From an uncultured Lachnospiraceae bacterium (lineage in GTDB: Bacteria > Bacillota > Clostridia > Lachnospirales > Lachnospiraceae): 64,000 bases of DNA. The position numbers were made by a program, and so were the translations under genes. The notes under the pieces are model-generated. The model ran no database searches, was not told the DNA's origin, and was given only the letters and a program-made list of their open reading frames with translations. The stretch covers positions 1 through 64,000 of the forward strand of contig CAJUSK010000005.1 of assembly GCA_910589075.1 (NCBI GenBank), read 5' to 3'. Below are positions 43,343 through 52,943 of this stretch, one piece after another; position 1 is the first letter of the stretch, and each line of letters opens with the position of its first letter.

Positions 43343-45928
43343 ATGAAAAACATGCCTTTGCTGCGTTCTTTAAAAGTGAATGTAGCAGTAATCATTTGCT
43401 TAAATATTTTCGTGTTTTCTTTTCTCGGAATTTCTATCAACAATATGTGCGAGAACACCATTGAAAATATAGGCACTGATTATATGGCTGGAATGAATGA
43501 GCAGGTATCTTTACATTTTGAAACGGTTATTGATCTTCGCTTGACGATGGCGGAATCCATAGCGCATATTGCGGCAGGAGAAGAGAATTCCGGTTATGGA
43601 TCAAAGGAGGAGATCGAATACGGCGCACAGGCAAGGCATTTTTCATGCGCTGCCCTGTATTCATCAGACGGCGGGATCGAAATGGTTTACGGAGATCCGG
43701 TAGAACTGAATCACCCGGAAACGTTTTTGGAAAGCCTGAAAAACGGAGAACGCAAAGTTGCGTCTGCGACAGATAATCATGGGAACGGGATCATTTTGTT
43801 TGGTATTCCCTGCGAATATCCTATGTCAGACGGTAGTGAGAGTCTTGCGATTGTGGTAGGACTTTCCACCAAATATATGGGAGAGGTTCTCTTTCTTGAG
43901 TCTGACAGTTCGCAGATGTATTCCTTTGTTATACGTAAGGATGGTACTTATGTTGTCCAGAATCAGGGCGACAAAAATGAAACTTATTTTAACCGGCTAT
44001 ATAAAATCTTCGAGGGCCAGAGGGAAGAAGCGGATTCCTATGTAAAGCAGATGACAGACGCCATGGACGCAGGTGAAGATTACGCTGTTATACTGAAAAG
44101 CGATGAATCGCGTTGTCATCTGTATTGTACAAATCTTCCCTATTGCGAATGGTATCTGGTGACGATCCTTCCTTTTGACGGACTGGATCAGGCGATTTCG
44201 GGGATGGGAAGACATTGGCTTACCCTCGTTTATACAGCGTCTTCTCTGGTAATCATTATGCTCCTTTACTTGTTCTTTCGGTATTTGCGAGTGTTCAGGA
44301 ACCAGGTATCTGAGTTAAAGCGTATGAACACAGAAATGGATGCGGCCCGGAAAGCGGCTGAAGAGGCGCAAAAGGAAGCAGAACATGCCAATGCGGCAAA
44401 GCAGGAATTCCTTTCCAGCATGAGCCACGACATCCGTACACCTATGAACGCCATCATTGGTATGACGTCCCTGGCCACAACCAATGCGCATAAGCCGGAA
44501 CAGGTTCAGGAATATCTGCGGAAAATAGCATTGTCCAGTAAACATTTGCTGGGGCTGATCAATGATGTACTGGATATATCGAAGATTGAAAGCGGAAAAA
44601 TGACGCTGAATGTGGGGCTGGTGTCATTTAGAGAAGTAATGGACAGCATTGTCAATATCATACAGCCCCAGGTGAAGGCAAAAAATCAACGGTTTGATGT
44701 CCTGGCTTATGAAATTCTTTCGGAGGATGTGTGTTGTGACAGTGTGCGGCTGAACCAGGTATTGATTAATCTGCTGGGCAATGCCGTCAAATTTACGCCG
44801 GAAAACGGCACTGTTCAGGTGATTGTATATCAGGAACCACTGCGGGAGGATACTTCCTGTGTCCGCACGCATTTCCTGGTGCGTGATACAGGGATTGGTA
44901 TGTCGGAGGAATATCAGAAGAAAATATTTGACTCTTTCAGCAGAGAAGATACCACGCGTGTACAGAAAACCGAAGGGTCCGGGCTGGGAATGGCAATCAC
45001 CAAATTTATTGTGGACGCAATGGGCGGTACCATTTCTGTCAGCAGCGAACAGGGACGGGGAAGCGAGTTTCACGTTATCCTTGATCTGGCAAAAGTGGCA
45101 GAACAGGAGATGGATACAGTACTTCCCGCCTGGAATATGCTCGTGGTCGATGAGGATGAACGCGTATGTATGAGCGCAGTCCATTCCTTACAGTCGCTTG
45201 GTATCCGCTCTGAATGGTGTCTGAGTGCAGAACGTGCAATGGAACTGATTGCTGAACGACATGATGGCAATGACGATTATCAGATAGTCCTCTTAGGCTG
45301 GAATTTGCCGGGGATGAACGGAATCGAAGCTGCACGGAAGATTCAATCGAGTTATGGAAAAAACAGTCCGGCGTTGTTCCTTGCGGCCTGTGACTGGAGC
45401 AGTATGGAAAAGGAAGCACGAGAGGCAGGAATCTCCGGGTTTATTACCAGGCCTCTGTTTCAGTCTGCCTTATATGATGCGCTCAAAGCATTTGCCGGTG
45501 TTACCGATAAAAAAGATGTCAGTGGAGAAGAAGAGATTGGCCTGGAACTGAGCGGGAAGCATGTCCTGCTGGCAGAGGACAATGAGCTGAACTGGGAAGT
45601 TGCCAGAGAGCTGCTTTCTGTCCTTGAGATGGAATTGGAATGGGTTGAAAACGGGCAGATCTGTGTCACAAAATTTGAAGAGTCTCCGGTTGGCTATTAT
45701 GATGCGATTATTATGGATGTGAGAATGCCGGTGATGAACGGTTACGAAGCGACCAGGGCCATCCGGGAAATGGAGCGCGAGGATGCGGATATTCCGATTA
45801 TTGCAATGACGGCCGATGCTTTTTCGGAAGACATTCAAAAGTGTTTGGAGTGCGGTATGAACGACCATCTGGCCAAACCGATTGATATTCAGTCGGTTGT
45901 CTATAAACTGAAAAAATACCTGAAATAA
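43343..45928 (+). CDS. Membrane hybrid histidine kinase with two receivers, the first degenerate
   Basis: 861 residues, with AATAAGGAG before the ATG. A transmembrane helix near 15-33, an extracytoplasmic sensor domain (~35-285, Cache-like by pattern), a second helix near 290-312, HisKA with SHDIRTPMNAIIGM (His 362), HATPase with GNAVKF, RDTGIGMS and GSGLGMAITK, then two receivers. In the first receiver the phosphoacceptor position reads VLLGWNLPG: a glycine (652) replaces the expected aspartate, so it is probably not phosphorylated. The second has a normal IIMDVRMPVMNG (Asp 792). It probably senses an external ligand. It follows a second hybrid kinase in the same direction. Confidence 0.85.
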   Translation: MKNMPLLRSLKVNVAVIICLNIFVFSFLGISINNMCENTIENIGTDYMAGMNEQVSLHFETVIDLRLTMAESIAHIAAGEENSGYGSKEEIEYGAQARHFSCAALYSSDGGIEMVYGDPVELNHPETFLESLKNGERKVASATDNHGNGIILFGIPCEYPMSDGSESLAIVVGLSTKYMGEVLFLESDSSQMYSFVIRKDGTYVVQNQGDKNETYFNRLYKIFEGQREEADSYVKQMTDAMDAGEDYAVILKSDESRCHLYCTNLPYCEWYLVTILPFDGLDQAISGMGRHWLTLVYTASSLVIIMLLYLFFRYLRVFRNQVSELKRMNTEMDAARKAAEEAQKEAEHANAAKQEFLSSMSHDIRTPMNAIIGMTSLATTNAHKPEQVQEYLRKIALSSKHLLGLINDVLDISKIESGKMTLNVGLVSFREVMDSIVNIIQPQVKAKNQRFDVLAYEILSEDVCCDSVRLNQVLINLLGNAVKFTPENGTVQVIVYQEPLREDTSCVRTHFLVRDTGIGMSEEYQKKIFDSFSREDTTRVQKTEGSGLGMAITKFIVDAMGGTISVSSEQGRGSEFHVILDLAKVAEQEMDTVLPAWNMLVVDEDERVCMSAVHSLQSLGIRSEWCLSAERAMELIAERHDGNDDYQIVLLGWNLPGMNGIEAARKIQSSYGKNSPALFLAACDWSSMEKEAREAGISGFITRPLFQSALYDALKAFAGVTDKKDVSGEEEIGLELSGKHVLLAEDNELNWEVARELLSVLEMELEWVENGQICVTKFEESPVGYYDAIIMDVRMPVMNGYEATRAIREMEREDADIPIIAMTADAFSEDIQKCLECGMNDHLAKPIDIQSVVYKLKKYLK

Positions 45929-46043
45929 GCATTTGCTTTCCCAGGACCGCCCGGTATTTTGGGCTTTGTGCCCGTCATGGAGTGTGATATTTGTGGGCGC
46001 CGTCTCCGGGTGGCAGCGGGGACAGTGCCCTTACCGGAGCCAG

Positions 46044-46077
46044 AACAAGGATTTGCCAGCGCAAATCCTTGTTTTTT
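46044..46077 (+). terminator. Strong terminator between the kinase and DJ-1 genes
   Basis: AACAAGGATTTGC pairs perfectly with GCAAATCCTTGTT (13 bp) around a CAGC loop, followed by TTTT. It is placed between convergent genes; the T-tract favours the plus strand. Confidence 0.85.
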
Positions 46078-46198
46078 CGTTCCTGTACATCCCGGTTCCG
46101 GAATAAAGCCGTTTTCACTTCTTCGTAATCGCTGGTTCCGGATACCATGGATACCACCGCCGAAACAATGTTCTTTCCTTGTGCCGTTGGGCTGATAA

Positions 46199-46834
46199 TC
46201 ATTCTGTATTTGCTGACAAAGTTTGCATGAGAACAAAGAACTGTTGCGCTTCGCCGGTACAGAAATACGCGTACCATGCGTCTAATGTATTTGGATGGAA
46301 AACGTCTAAATATGCAATGATCTGTTTTGCCCACAGCAAGGCTCCGGTGGAACTTGCGGTAATCAGGTTGTGATCCGCAACAGAGGGGTTGTCCACATAA
46401 AAATTTTGTCCTTTGTAGATGGGTGAAACCATTTCAAGATAGCCCGCCCCATTGCTGGTGTGCCGTCTTTTATCCAACAGACCGGCATTTGCCAGCGCAA
46501 CAGTTGCGCCACAGATAGCGCATACCACAGCACCTGCGGCAAGCAGTTCACCGGCTTTTTTGACAATGGTGCCATGCGCAGGATGGTCCCAGGTATTTGC
46601 TCCCGGTAACAGCAGTACGCTTTTCTCATTTACTGCAATATCCTCAATGATACAATCGGGAATGACGGTCAGCCCGCCCATTGTTTTCACGGGTTTTTTT
46701 GAAACGCCCACTGTTTTGACAGATACTTCCGGCGCTCCTTTTTTGAAAAAACGTCTGGAATTTAATTCTGCTGTAACATACCCCAGCTCCCAGTCTGCCA
46801 AAGTGTCTAAAACATATACATAGATTGTGAACAT
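46199..46834 (-). CDS. DJ-1/PfpI-family protein
   Basis: 211 residues from ATG 46834 (a start four codons earlier is also possible). N-terminal IYVYVLDTLADWELGYVTAEL and the nucleophile-elbow AVVCAICGATVALANAGLL with its cysteine are characteristic of DJ-1/PfpI/glutamine-amidotransferase-like proteins. Members act as deglycases, proteases, chaperones or regulators; the actual activity cannot be assigned. It is transcribed divergently from the WYL regulator gene, which probably controls it. Confidence 0.85.
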   Translation of the reverse strand: MFTIYVYVLDTLADWELGYVTAELNSRRFFKKGAPEVSVKTVGVSKKPVKTMGGLTVIPDCIIEDIAVNEKSVLLLPGANTWDHPAHGTIVKKAGELLAAGAVVCAICGATVALANAGLLDKRRHTSNGAGYLEMVSPIYKGQNFYVDNPSVADHNLITASSTGALLWAKQIIAYLDVFHPNTLDAWYAYFCTGEAQQFFVLMQTLSANTE

Positions 46835-46894
46835 AATTTCCTCCATTTGCTTTCGTATTTGGTTTGCTTATGCCTTTATCCTATCATCCAATCA

Positions 46895-46923
46895 TTGACA
46901 ACAATATGGCAACAATTTATTAT
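46895..46923 (+). promoter_or_regulatory. Promoter of the WYL regulator gene
   Basis: TTGACA (46895-46900) and TATTAT (46918-46923) with a 17-base spacer in the gap between the divergent DJ-1 and WYL genes. Confidence 0.7.
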
Positions 46924-46957
46924 AAAATATAAGAGTTTATGAAAAGGCGGCTGCCAA

Positions 46958-47902
46958 ATGAAAGTTGACAGGCTTGTTAGCATTATTATGACACTTCTGG
47001 AGAAAGAGCGTATAGGCGCACAGGCGTTAGCAGATGCGTTTGAAGTTTCGCCCCGCACAATTTACCGTGACATAGAGGCAATCAATATGGCGGGTATCCC
47101 TGTTCGTTCAAGACCAGGGGTTGGCGGCGGCTTTGAAATTATGCCGGCATACAAACTTGATAAAAAGGTTTTTTCCACGGCTGATCTCTCTGCAATCCTG
47201 CTGGGGCTTTCCGGTCTTTCAAATGTGGTACGAGGCGATGAACTGGTAAATACCCTGGCGAAAGTCAAAAGTTTGATCCCTGCTGAAAAAACGAAAGACA
47301 TTGAAGAAAAGGCAAATCAAATCTGCATAGATGTAAGTCCGTGGGCAGGGAATAAATCTGTCCAGCCTTATTTGGAAATCATCAGAACTGCTCTGCAGGA
47401 TCATAAGCTGCTATGCTTTGAATATACGGCGCATCATGGGAATAAAACTGTGCGGACGGTGGAGCCATATCAGCTTATATTGAAAGGCAGCCACTGGTAT
47501 TTTCAAGGTTATTGCCATATCAGAAATGCGTATCGTCTATTCAGGCTGTCCCGTATGTCAGAGCTGCAAATGAAGCAGGAAACTTTTATTCCGCGGGAGT
47601 TCCCAAAACCCATTCTGGATTTTACGGAAATTGTGGAAACGATGCAGACAGAAATCAAAATTCGCATTCATAAATCTGTGTTGGACAGGGTGCTTGAATA
47701 TTGTACATATGATCACTTCGTGCCGGATAATGACGAGTATTACATAGTAAATTTCCCATTTATTGAAAACGACTATTATTATGATATCCTTCTTGGTTTC
47801 GGAGATAAATGCGAGTGCCTTGAGCCATTGCATATCCGTACAGCGATAAAGGGCAAAATACAGGATATGGCTGCGTTATACGATCATGTTGGGGTAGAAT
47901 GA
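46958..47902 (+). CDS. YafY-type HTH and WYL-domain transcriptional regulator
   Basis: 314 residues. N-terminal HTH_11 domain (RLVSIIMTLLEKERIGAQAL, FEVSPRTIYRDIEAI), then a WYL domain (~140-220) with EPYQLILKGSHWYFQGYC and YRLFRLSRM, and a WCX-like C-terminus. WYL domains bind nucleotide-like or nucleic-acid ligands and control gene expression. The divergent DJ-1-family gene is the probable target. Confidence 0.88.
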   Translation: MKVDRLVSIIMTLLEKERIGAQALADAFEVSPRTIYRDIEAINMAGIPVRSRPGVGGGFEIMPAYKLDKKVFSTADLSAILLGLSGLSNVVRGDELVNTLAKVKSLIPAEKTKDIEEKANQICIDVSPWAGNKSVQPYLEIIRTALQDHKLLCFEYTAHHGNKTVRTVEPYQLILKGSHWYFQGYCHIRNAYRLFRLSRMSELQMKQETFIPREFPKPILDFTEIVETMQTEIKIRIHKSVLDRVLEYCTYDHFVPDNDEYYIVNFPFIENDYYYDILLGFGDKCECLEPLHIRTAIKGKIQDMAALYDHVGVE

Positions 47903-47983
47903 AAGTGGCAAAAGAAGAAAAAGAAAGCCATTCCGGATACAGGCAGGAAGGATTCTTTGTTTAGAAAAAACCAGGGAGAGACT

Positions 47984-48721
47984 ATGAAAAAAAAGATAAA
48001 AAATGTTGTATTTACGTTGCTGTTTTTAACAGGGGGCATTTCTGTTGTTTTTTTGGCATATTTGCATTTTTTTGCATCGGATGATAAAGATCTTGCCGGG
48101 GAATGGACTGCCGATCTGGATATGACAGAACAGGCTGCAATCGCAGCTTTTAGCTGGCTGCAGGACATAGAAGGCGTTTCCGTCTCTCTGGAGGAGATGG
48201 AGGACTGTATGCAGGGATTGACCGTACAGGTCAATCTGACATTTGAGCCAACTTCCCGTCGGGAGGGGACTTTCCACTGCATGGTTGAGCAGGAAAGCTA
48301 TGATGCCTGCACACAGGCAGCCTATGGGGCATTTGCCGCAGCATTTTGGGAACTTCTGGCTGAGCGGCTTTCCATGGCGGGTTATACGGGCAGTATGGAC
48401 GAGGAAGCCCTGGAGGCTCTTGTAACCGAAACATTTGGGATGCCCACGGATGCCTATCTGATGTCTTATGGCCCGGAGCTGTTGCCGCCTCTGGAAGAAT
48501 TACAGGCACACTATGATGGCAGTGGCACGTATAAGACCACGGAGGATATTCTGACCAGACAGTTTGACGGAGGCGGCGCTGCTGTCACAAGGGAAGAATA
48601 CTATATCCGGAAAGATTCCAGCCTGCTCCTGTCAGAAGGAACAGAGGATGATGGATCCGGTCTTTCTTTGGCTCAGGATCTGGTGCTATACACTTTACAG
48701 CAGCCCGCAAATGCGCAGTGA
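47984..48721 (+). CDS. Membrane-anchored protein of unknown function
   Basis: 245 residues from ATG 47984, with GGGAGAG upstream. N-terminal signal anchor MKKKIKNVVFTLLFLTGGIS, then an extracytoplasmic domain rich in acidic and aromatic residues with two cysteines (EDCMQGL, FHCMVE). No lipobox and no enzyme motif recognised. It lies 10 bases before the dac gene and is probably co-transcribed, so a cell-envelope role is plausible but unproven. Confidence 0.6.
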   Translation: MKKKIKNVVFTLLFLTGGISVVFLAYLHFFASDDKDLAGEWTADLDMTEQAAIAAFSWLQDIEGVSVSLEEMEDCMQGLTVQVNLTFEPTSRREGTFHCMVEQESYDACTQAAYGAFAAAFWELLAERLSMAGYTGSMDEEALEALVTETFGMPTDAYLMSYGPELLPPLEELQAHYDGSGTYKTTEDILTRQFDGGGAAVTREEYYIRKDSSLLLSEGTEDDGSGLSLAQDLVLYTLQQPANAQ

Positions 48722-48731
48722 GGGAGAGTTT

Positions 48732-50204
48732 ATGAAAACGATTTTGCAGAAAACAGTTTCCATTCTATTGCTGTTGTCCGCAATTCTGACAGGTTTCATT
48801 CTGCCGGTCATGCAGGCAGATGCAAGTTTCGAAATTCCGGGGACTTGTCAGGTTCAGACAGATGCCGGCGGTAGCGGCACTGTAAAAACGCTGGATTATA
48901 GCTATGATGACAATACCTATTTTTCGTTGCGGGATATAGCCATGCTTCTGAAGGATACGGAGCAATCGTTCTCGCTGGAAATTACGGGCAGTGCCGTTTC
49001 TCTGAATCCGGGCAGTGCCTATACACCTGTGGGAGTGGAAAATGTTCCCTGGGAAGGCAGCGGCGCCATGGATATTGCCTTGCGGAGAAATGAATTTAAA
49101 GTGAATGGAGAAAAGGTATTTTACTATACGCTGATTACGCAGCTGCCCTCCGGGGATTATGATTGTTTTATGATGGCAGCGGATTTGGCTATGATTCTGG
49201 ATATGGGTGTTACCGTTTCGTCAGCAGGATCCTTACAGATCCATACACAAAAGCCTTTTGATCTTTCTCCTGATGCGCTGGAAGAAGCCGGGTATTTTTA
49301 TGGGGTTAACAGCGTACTGGTGGGGGATGCCACCACAGGGGAAATATATTATCAGTATCAGTCAGATACGCCTTACCCTATAGCCAGCACCTCCAAACTT
49401 ATGACGTGCCTTTTGACCATGGAGGCCATTTCGGCCGGACAGCTTACTCCTGATTCACAGGTTACAATTTCTCATGCAGTTCAGTCGTTGGCCGTTTCAA
49501 GTGATGGGGTGGTTCCTCTGAAAGCCGGAGAACAGATTTCTGTACAGGAACTTTTGGTGGGGGCTCTTCTGCCCTCCAGTAATGAATGTGCATTGTGCCT
49601 GGCCGAATCAGTGGCCGGCTCGGAGGATGTGTTTGTACAAAGGATGAATGCGAAGGCTCAGGAACTGGGACTTTCCCAGACGATTTTCTATAATAGCAAT
49701 GGTCTGCCCTCTTTTACAGAGGATTTTATTCCGGCAAAGCGTCAGAACAGCATGAGTGCAAAGGATATGTTCCGGCTGGCATCTTACCTTTTGAACGTGT
49801 ATCCTCAGATTACGGACATCACATCCCTTGAAGAAGCCACACTGGAATCTCTTGATTTTAAAGTGCGCAATACCAATCCGCTTCTGCACAATTTGCCCGA
49901 AACCACCGGTCTGAAAACCGGAACGACCAACAGAGCGGGTGCCTGTCTGGTGACTTCTCTGACTGCGGATGACGGAACGATGGAACATGACCTGGTGGTT
50001 ATCGTACTTGGTGCAGAAGATTCCATAGAAAGGGGACGTGTTTCCGGAATGCTGGCAAGGTATGCACTGAATACTTTTGCAAGTGGGACAGAAGGAACAG
50101 AATCGGGAACGGATGTCCAGACCACCAAAAACCTGCCCACACATGCGGAGGCGGCAGTAGACCGGGTGATCCGAACCGCAAGAAAACATCAGCTTTCTGA
50201 ATGA
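48732..50204 (+). CDS. D-alanyl-D-alanine carboxypeptidase with stalk-like N-terminal domain
   Basis: 490 residues from ATG 48732. Signal peptide KTILQKTVSILLLLSAILTG, then ~200 residues resembling copper-amine-oxidase-N/stalk repeats (YFSLRDIAMLLKD, FMMAADLAMILDMG). The peptidase S11 domain has SxxK in IASTSKLMT, SxN in PSSNECALC, and KTG in GLKTGTTNRAG. It trims the terminal D-Ala of peptidoglycan stem peptides. The stalk extension is not present in the smallest DacA-type enzymes and may bind wall polymer. Confidence 0.9.
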   Translation: MKTILQKTVSILLLLSAILTGFILPVMQADASFEIPGTCQVQTDAGGSGTVKTLDYSYDDNTYFSLRDIAMLLKDTEQSFSLEITGSAVSLNPGSAYTPVGVENVPWEGSGAMDIALRRNEFKVNGEKVFYYTLITQLPSGDYDCFMMAADLAMILDMGVTVSSAGSLQIHTQKPFDLSPDALEEAGYFYGVNSVLVGDATTGEIYYQYQSDTPYPIASTSKLMTCLLTMEAISAGQLTPDSQVTISHAVQSLAVSSDGVVPLKAGEQISVQELLVGALLPSSNECALCLAESVAGSEDVFVQRMNAKAQELGLSQTIFYNSNGLPSFTEDFIPAKRQNSMSAKDMFRLASYLLNVYPQITDITSLEEATLESLDFKVRNTNPLLHNLPETTGLKTGTTNRAGACLVTSLTADDGTMEHDLVVIVLGAEDSIERGRVSGMLARYALNTFASGTEGTESGTDVQTTKNLPTHAEAAVDRVIRTARKHQLSE

Positions 50205-50255
50205 CAATGCTATGGACGTGTTTAAAAAATACTTTCATAAAGTATGGGTGATGAT

Positions 50256-51383
50256 ATGGACAAGAAAAAAATAACCAATATGGAAGTAAAGAGGAAAAAC
50301 AGGAATGAGGTGTTCCGCTATATCTGTAAACACGGAACGGTGTCAAACCCCGATATTTCTTATAATATGCAGATCAGTCTGCCTACGGCAACACAGATTA
50401 CAAAAGAGCTGTTGGCGGAAGGCTTGTTGGAGGAAAAGGGGGAATTGCAGTCAACCGGAGGGAGAAGGGCGAAAGCCTTCTCGGCGGTTGTAAATGCAAG
50501 GCTGGCGGTGGGGCTGGATATTACCAAAAACCATATTGCGCTGGTGCTGACCAATATCGTGGGAGAAATACTGAAATATGATCGTATCCATCAGCCATAT
50601 GTTTCCGGAGAGGCTTATTATCGGGAAGTAAGTGAAAGGCTGGAACATTTTCTGGATGAAAACGGTGCTGACAGGGATAAGATCTTAGGGGTGGGAATAT
50701 CCTTTCCGGGAATTATAGATTTGGATAAAGGGCAGATCACGTATTCCCATATATTAGGCGTAGAGGATATACCGCTTGCTTCCATAAGCGCCTTTTTTTC
50801 CTATCCATGTTTTTTTCTCAATGATGCAAATGCAGGGGCTTATGCGGAGGGGTTCCATGGAGACAAGTCAGAGCGCTTTTTCTATCTTTCATTGAGCAAT
50901 ACGGTGGGCGGAGCGATTTTTGGCGGCAATGAACTGATACAGGGTAAGAATTTCCGGTGCGGCGAAGTCGGGCATATGACGGTTGTTATGGATGGAGAAA
51001 TCTGTTATTGCGGGAAGAAGGGATGTCTGGATGCTTATTGCGCTGCATGGCATTTGTCTGATGCGGCGGGCGGAAAACTGGAACAGTTTTTCTGTCTGTT
51101 GGATCAGGGGGATGCAGAGGCAGTAAGGATATGGGATTCCTATACGGAGTATCTGGCCATTGCAGTGAATAATATTTATATGGTTCTGGACTGTGATATT
51201 GTTTTAGGGGGCTATGTAGGAAGCTGCATGGGTACACATCTTCAGGAACTATGGGGTAAAGTGGCCGGGAGGAATACTTTTGGAGAAAAAGAACCCTATG
51301 TGAAAGCCTGCAATTATCAGGTGGCTGCGGCTGCATTAGGGGCAGCTCTGAAAGTGATAGAGATGTTTGTCAGCCAGATATAA
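50256..51383 (+). CDS. ROK-family transcriptional regulator
   Basis: 375 residues, starting at ATG 50256 or 50244; neither has a strong ribosome binding site. N-terminal winged-helix (RNEVFRYICKHGTVSNPDIS, LPTATQITKELLAEGLL) followed by an ATPase/ROK fold with VGLDITKNH, a GISFPGIID segment and the ROK zinc motif EVGHMTV...CYCGKKGCLDAYC. Such NagC/XylR-like repressors sense sugars or sugar phosphates. The neighbouring polyol/sugar operon is the probable target, which is positional inference. Confidence 0.9.
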   Translation: MDKKKITNMEVKRKNRNEVFRYICKHGTVSNPDISYNMQISLPTATQITKELLAEGLLEEKGELQSTGGRRAKAFSAVVNARLAVGLDITKNHIALVLTNIVGEILKYDRIHQPYVSGEAYYREVSERLEHFLDENGADRDKILGVGISFPGIIDLDKGQITYSHILGVEDIPLASISAFFSYPCFFLNDANAGAYAEGFHGDKSERFFYLSLSNTVGGAIFGGNELIQGKNFRCGEVGHMTVVMDGEICYCGKKGCLDAYCAAWHLSDAAGGKLEQFFCLLDQGDAEAVRIWDSYTEYLAIAVNNIYMVLDCDIVLGGYVGSCMGTHLQELWGKVAGRNTFGEKEPYVKACNYQVAAAALGAALKVIEMFVSQI

Positions 51384-51406
51384 AATTAAGGTTAAATAGT
51401 GTTAAA

Positions 51407-51437
51407 AAGAGGTTTCAGAAATGAGGCTTCTTTTTTT
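51407..51437 (+). terminator. Terminator of the ROK gene
   Basis: AAGAGGTTTCA pairs with TGAGGCTTCTT (11 bp including G-U pairs) around a GAAA loop, followed by T residues. Confidence 0.8.
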
Positions 51438-51511
51438 ATGTGTATTTTTAACAGAAGAGAAGGTATTGTTTTAGTGAAGGTGACGAAAGCGTTGAAGTTA
51501 CAGAAAATATC

Positions 51512-51540
51512 TTGACAAAATGAGTTTCCGGAACTAATAT
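51512..51540 (+). promoter_or_regulatory. Promoter and possible operator of the polyol operon
   Basis: TTGACA (51512-51517) and TAATAT (51535-51540) with a 17-base spacer. The spacer carries an imperfect palindrome around GTTTCCGGAAC, which could be the ROK or another repressor site. A leader of about 210 A/T-rich bases without a gene follows. Confidence 0.65.
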
Positions 51541-51757
51541 AAAATACATAATAAAACTATTTAATAAAGTAATAATAAAAGTCAGATTTAAGCAGAGGAA
51601 TAAGTGGAGAGAAAGACCAATGAAGCAGGTAAGATCAGCAAAGTTGGTATATTGCAGGAGCACACAGACGGGCTGCGGCGAATGAAGTGCGCAAGAACCA
51701 TTCACTGGTTAAATACGCCAGACCAATAAAAATGAAAGAAAGATGGAGGGAACGATC

Positions 51758-52807
51758 ATGGAAGGAAAAATGAAGGTAGCGGTAATGCTGGGGACTGGAA
51801 AGATAGGATTTGAAGAACGGGATATCCCGAAAGCAAAAGACAATGAAGTGCTCGTCAAGTTGGAGTATGTGGGAATCTGCGGCAGCGACCTGCATTATTA
51901 TGAGACGGGGGCAATCGGTGATTATGTGGTAAATCCGCCCTTTGTGCTTGGGCATGAGCCGGGTGGAACAGTGGTGGAAGTCGGGAAGGATGTGAAGCAC
52001 CTGAAAGTGGGAGACAGGGTTGCGTTGGAGCCGGGTAAGACCTGCGGACACTGTGAGTTCTGTAAGACGGGACATTACAATCTCTGCCCGGATGTGGTCT
52101 TTTTTGCAACGCCGCCAGTAGACGGGGTATTTCAGGAATATGTGGCACATGAAGCGGATCTCTGTTTTAAACTGCCTGATAACGTAAGCACCATGGAAGG
52201 TGCGCTCATTGAGCCTCTGGCCGTGGGTTTCCATGCCGCTATGCAGGGAGGTGCAAGAGCAGGACAGACAGCGGTTGTCATGGGGGCAGGCTGTATCGGC
52301 CTTGTGACAATGATGGCTTTAAAGGCAATGGGCGTGTCAAAGGTGTATATGGTAGACATTATGGAAAAACGTCTCCGGAAGGCACTGGAGTTGGGGGCTG
52401 ACGGCATTATCAATGGTGCTCAGACAGACGCCGTGGAAGAAATAAGGAAATTGACGAATGGGAAAGGCTGTGACCTGGCAGTGGAAACCGCTGGCACACA
52501 GATCACCACAGTGCAGACGATACATATGACAAAGAAGGGGGCAACGATTGTGCTGGTAGGTTACAGCAAGAGCGGAGAAATGATGCTGCCCATGAGCCTT
52601 GCACTGGATAAGGAGCTGACGTTTAAAACGGTATTTCGTTACCGCCATATCTATCCGATGGCGATAGAGGCTGTTGCGGCGGGCAAGGTAGACCTGAAAG
52701 GTATCGTGACAGATATCTTCGGGCTTGACGAGACACAGAAAGCCATGGACTACAGCGTGAATCATAAAACGGATATTGTAAAAGCAGTGATAAAAATTGC
52801 AGAGTAG
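51758..52807 (+). CDS. Zinc-dependent polyol (xylitol/sorbitol-type) dehydrogenase
   Basis: 349 residues from ATG 51758, with GGAGGGAACG upstream (ATG 51743 is less likely). Medium-chain dehydrogenase with catalytic zinc ligands in [11 protein letters not shown] and GHEPGG, the structural zinc cluster [15 protein letters not shown] and a Rossmann motif [16 protein letters not shown]. It resembles L-iditol/xylitol dehydrogenases, which convert polyols to ketoses with NAD+. Followed by a symporter and a PfkB kinase, it would take in and oxidise a polyol, followed by phosphorylation of the ketose. Exact substrate not determinable. Confidence 0.88.
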   Translation: MEGKMKVAVMLGTGKIGFEERDIPKAKDNEVLVKLEYVGICGSDLHYYETGAIGDYVVNPPFVLGHEPGGTVVEVGKDVKHLKVGDRVALEPGKTCGHCEFCKTGHYNLCPDVVFFATPPVDGVFQEYVAHEADLCFKLPDNVSTMEGALIEPLAVGFHAAMQGGARAGQTAVVMGAGCIGLVTMMALKAMGVSKVYMVDIMEKRLRKALELGADGIINGAQTDAVEEIRKLTNGKGCDLAVETAGTQITTVQTIHMTKKGATIVLVGYSKSGEMMLPMSLALDKELTFKTVFRYRHIYPMAIEAVAAGKVDLKGIVTDIFGLDETQKAMDYSVNHKTDIVKAVIKIAE

Positions 52808-52943
52808 CCAGTGTCAGTCAAAACGCCTCAAGGGGGCAGGGGAAAGAGCAACTTTCTTACGGGGTATAGTTTTTTACCCTTACGGATCGAACAATGGGAA
52901 AATCGAATGCAGCCAGTATTGATAGCAGGAGAGGTGGATTGTA

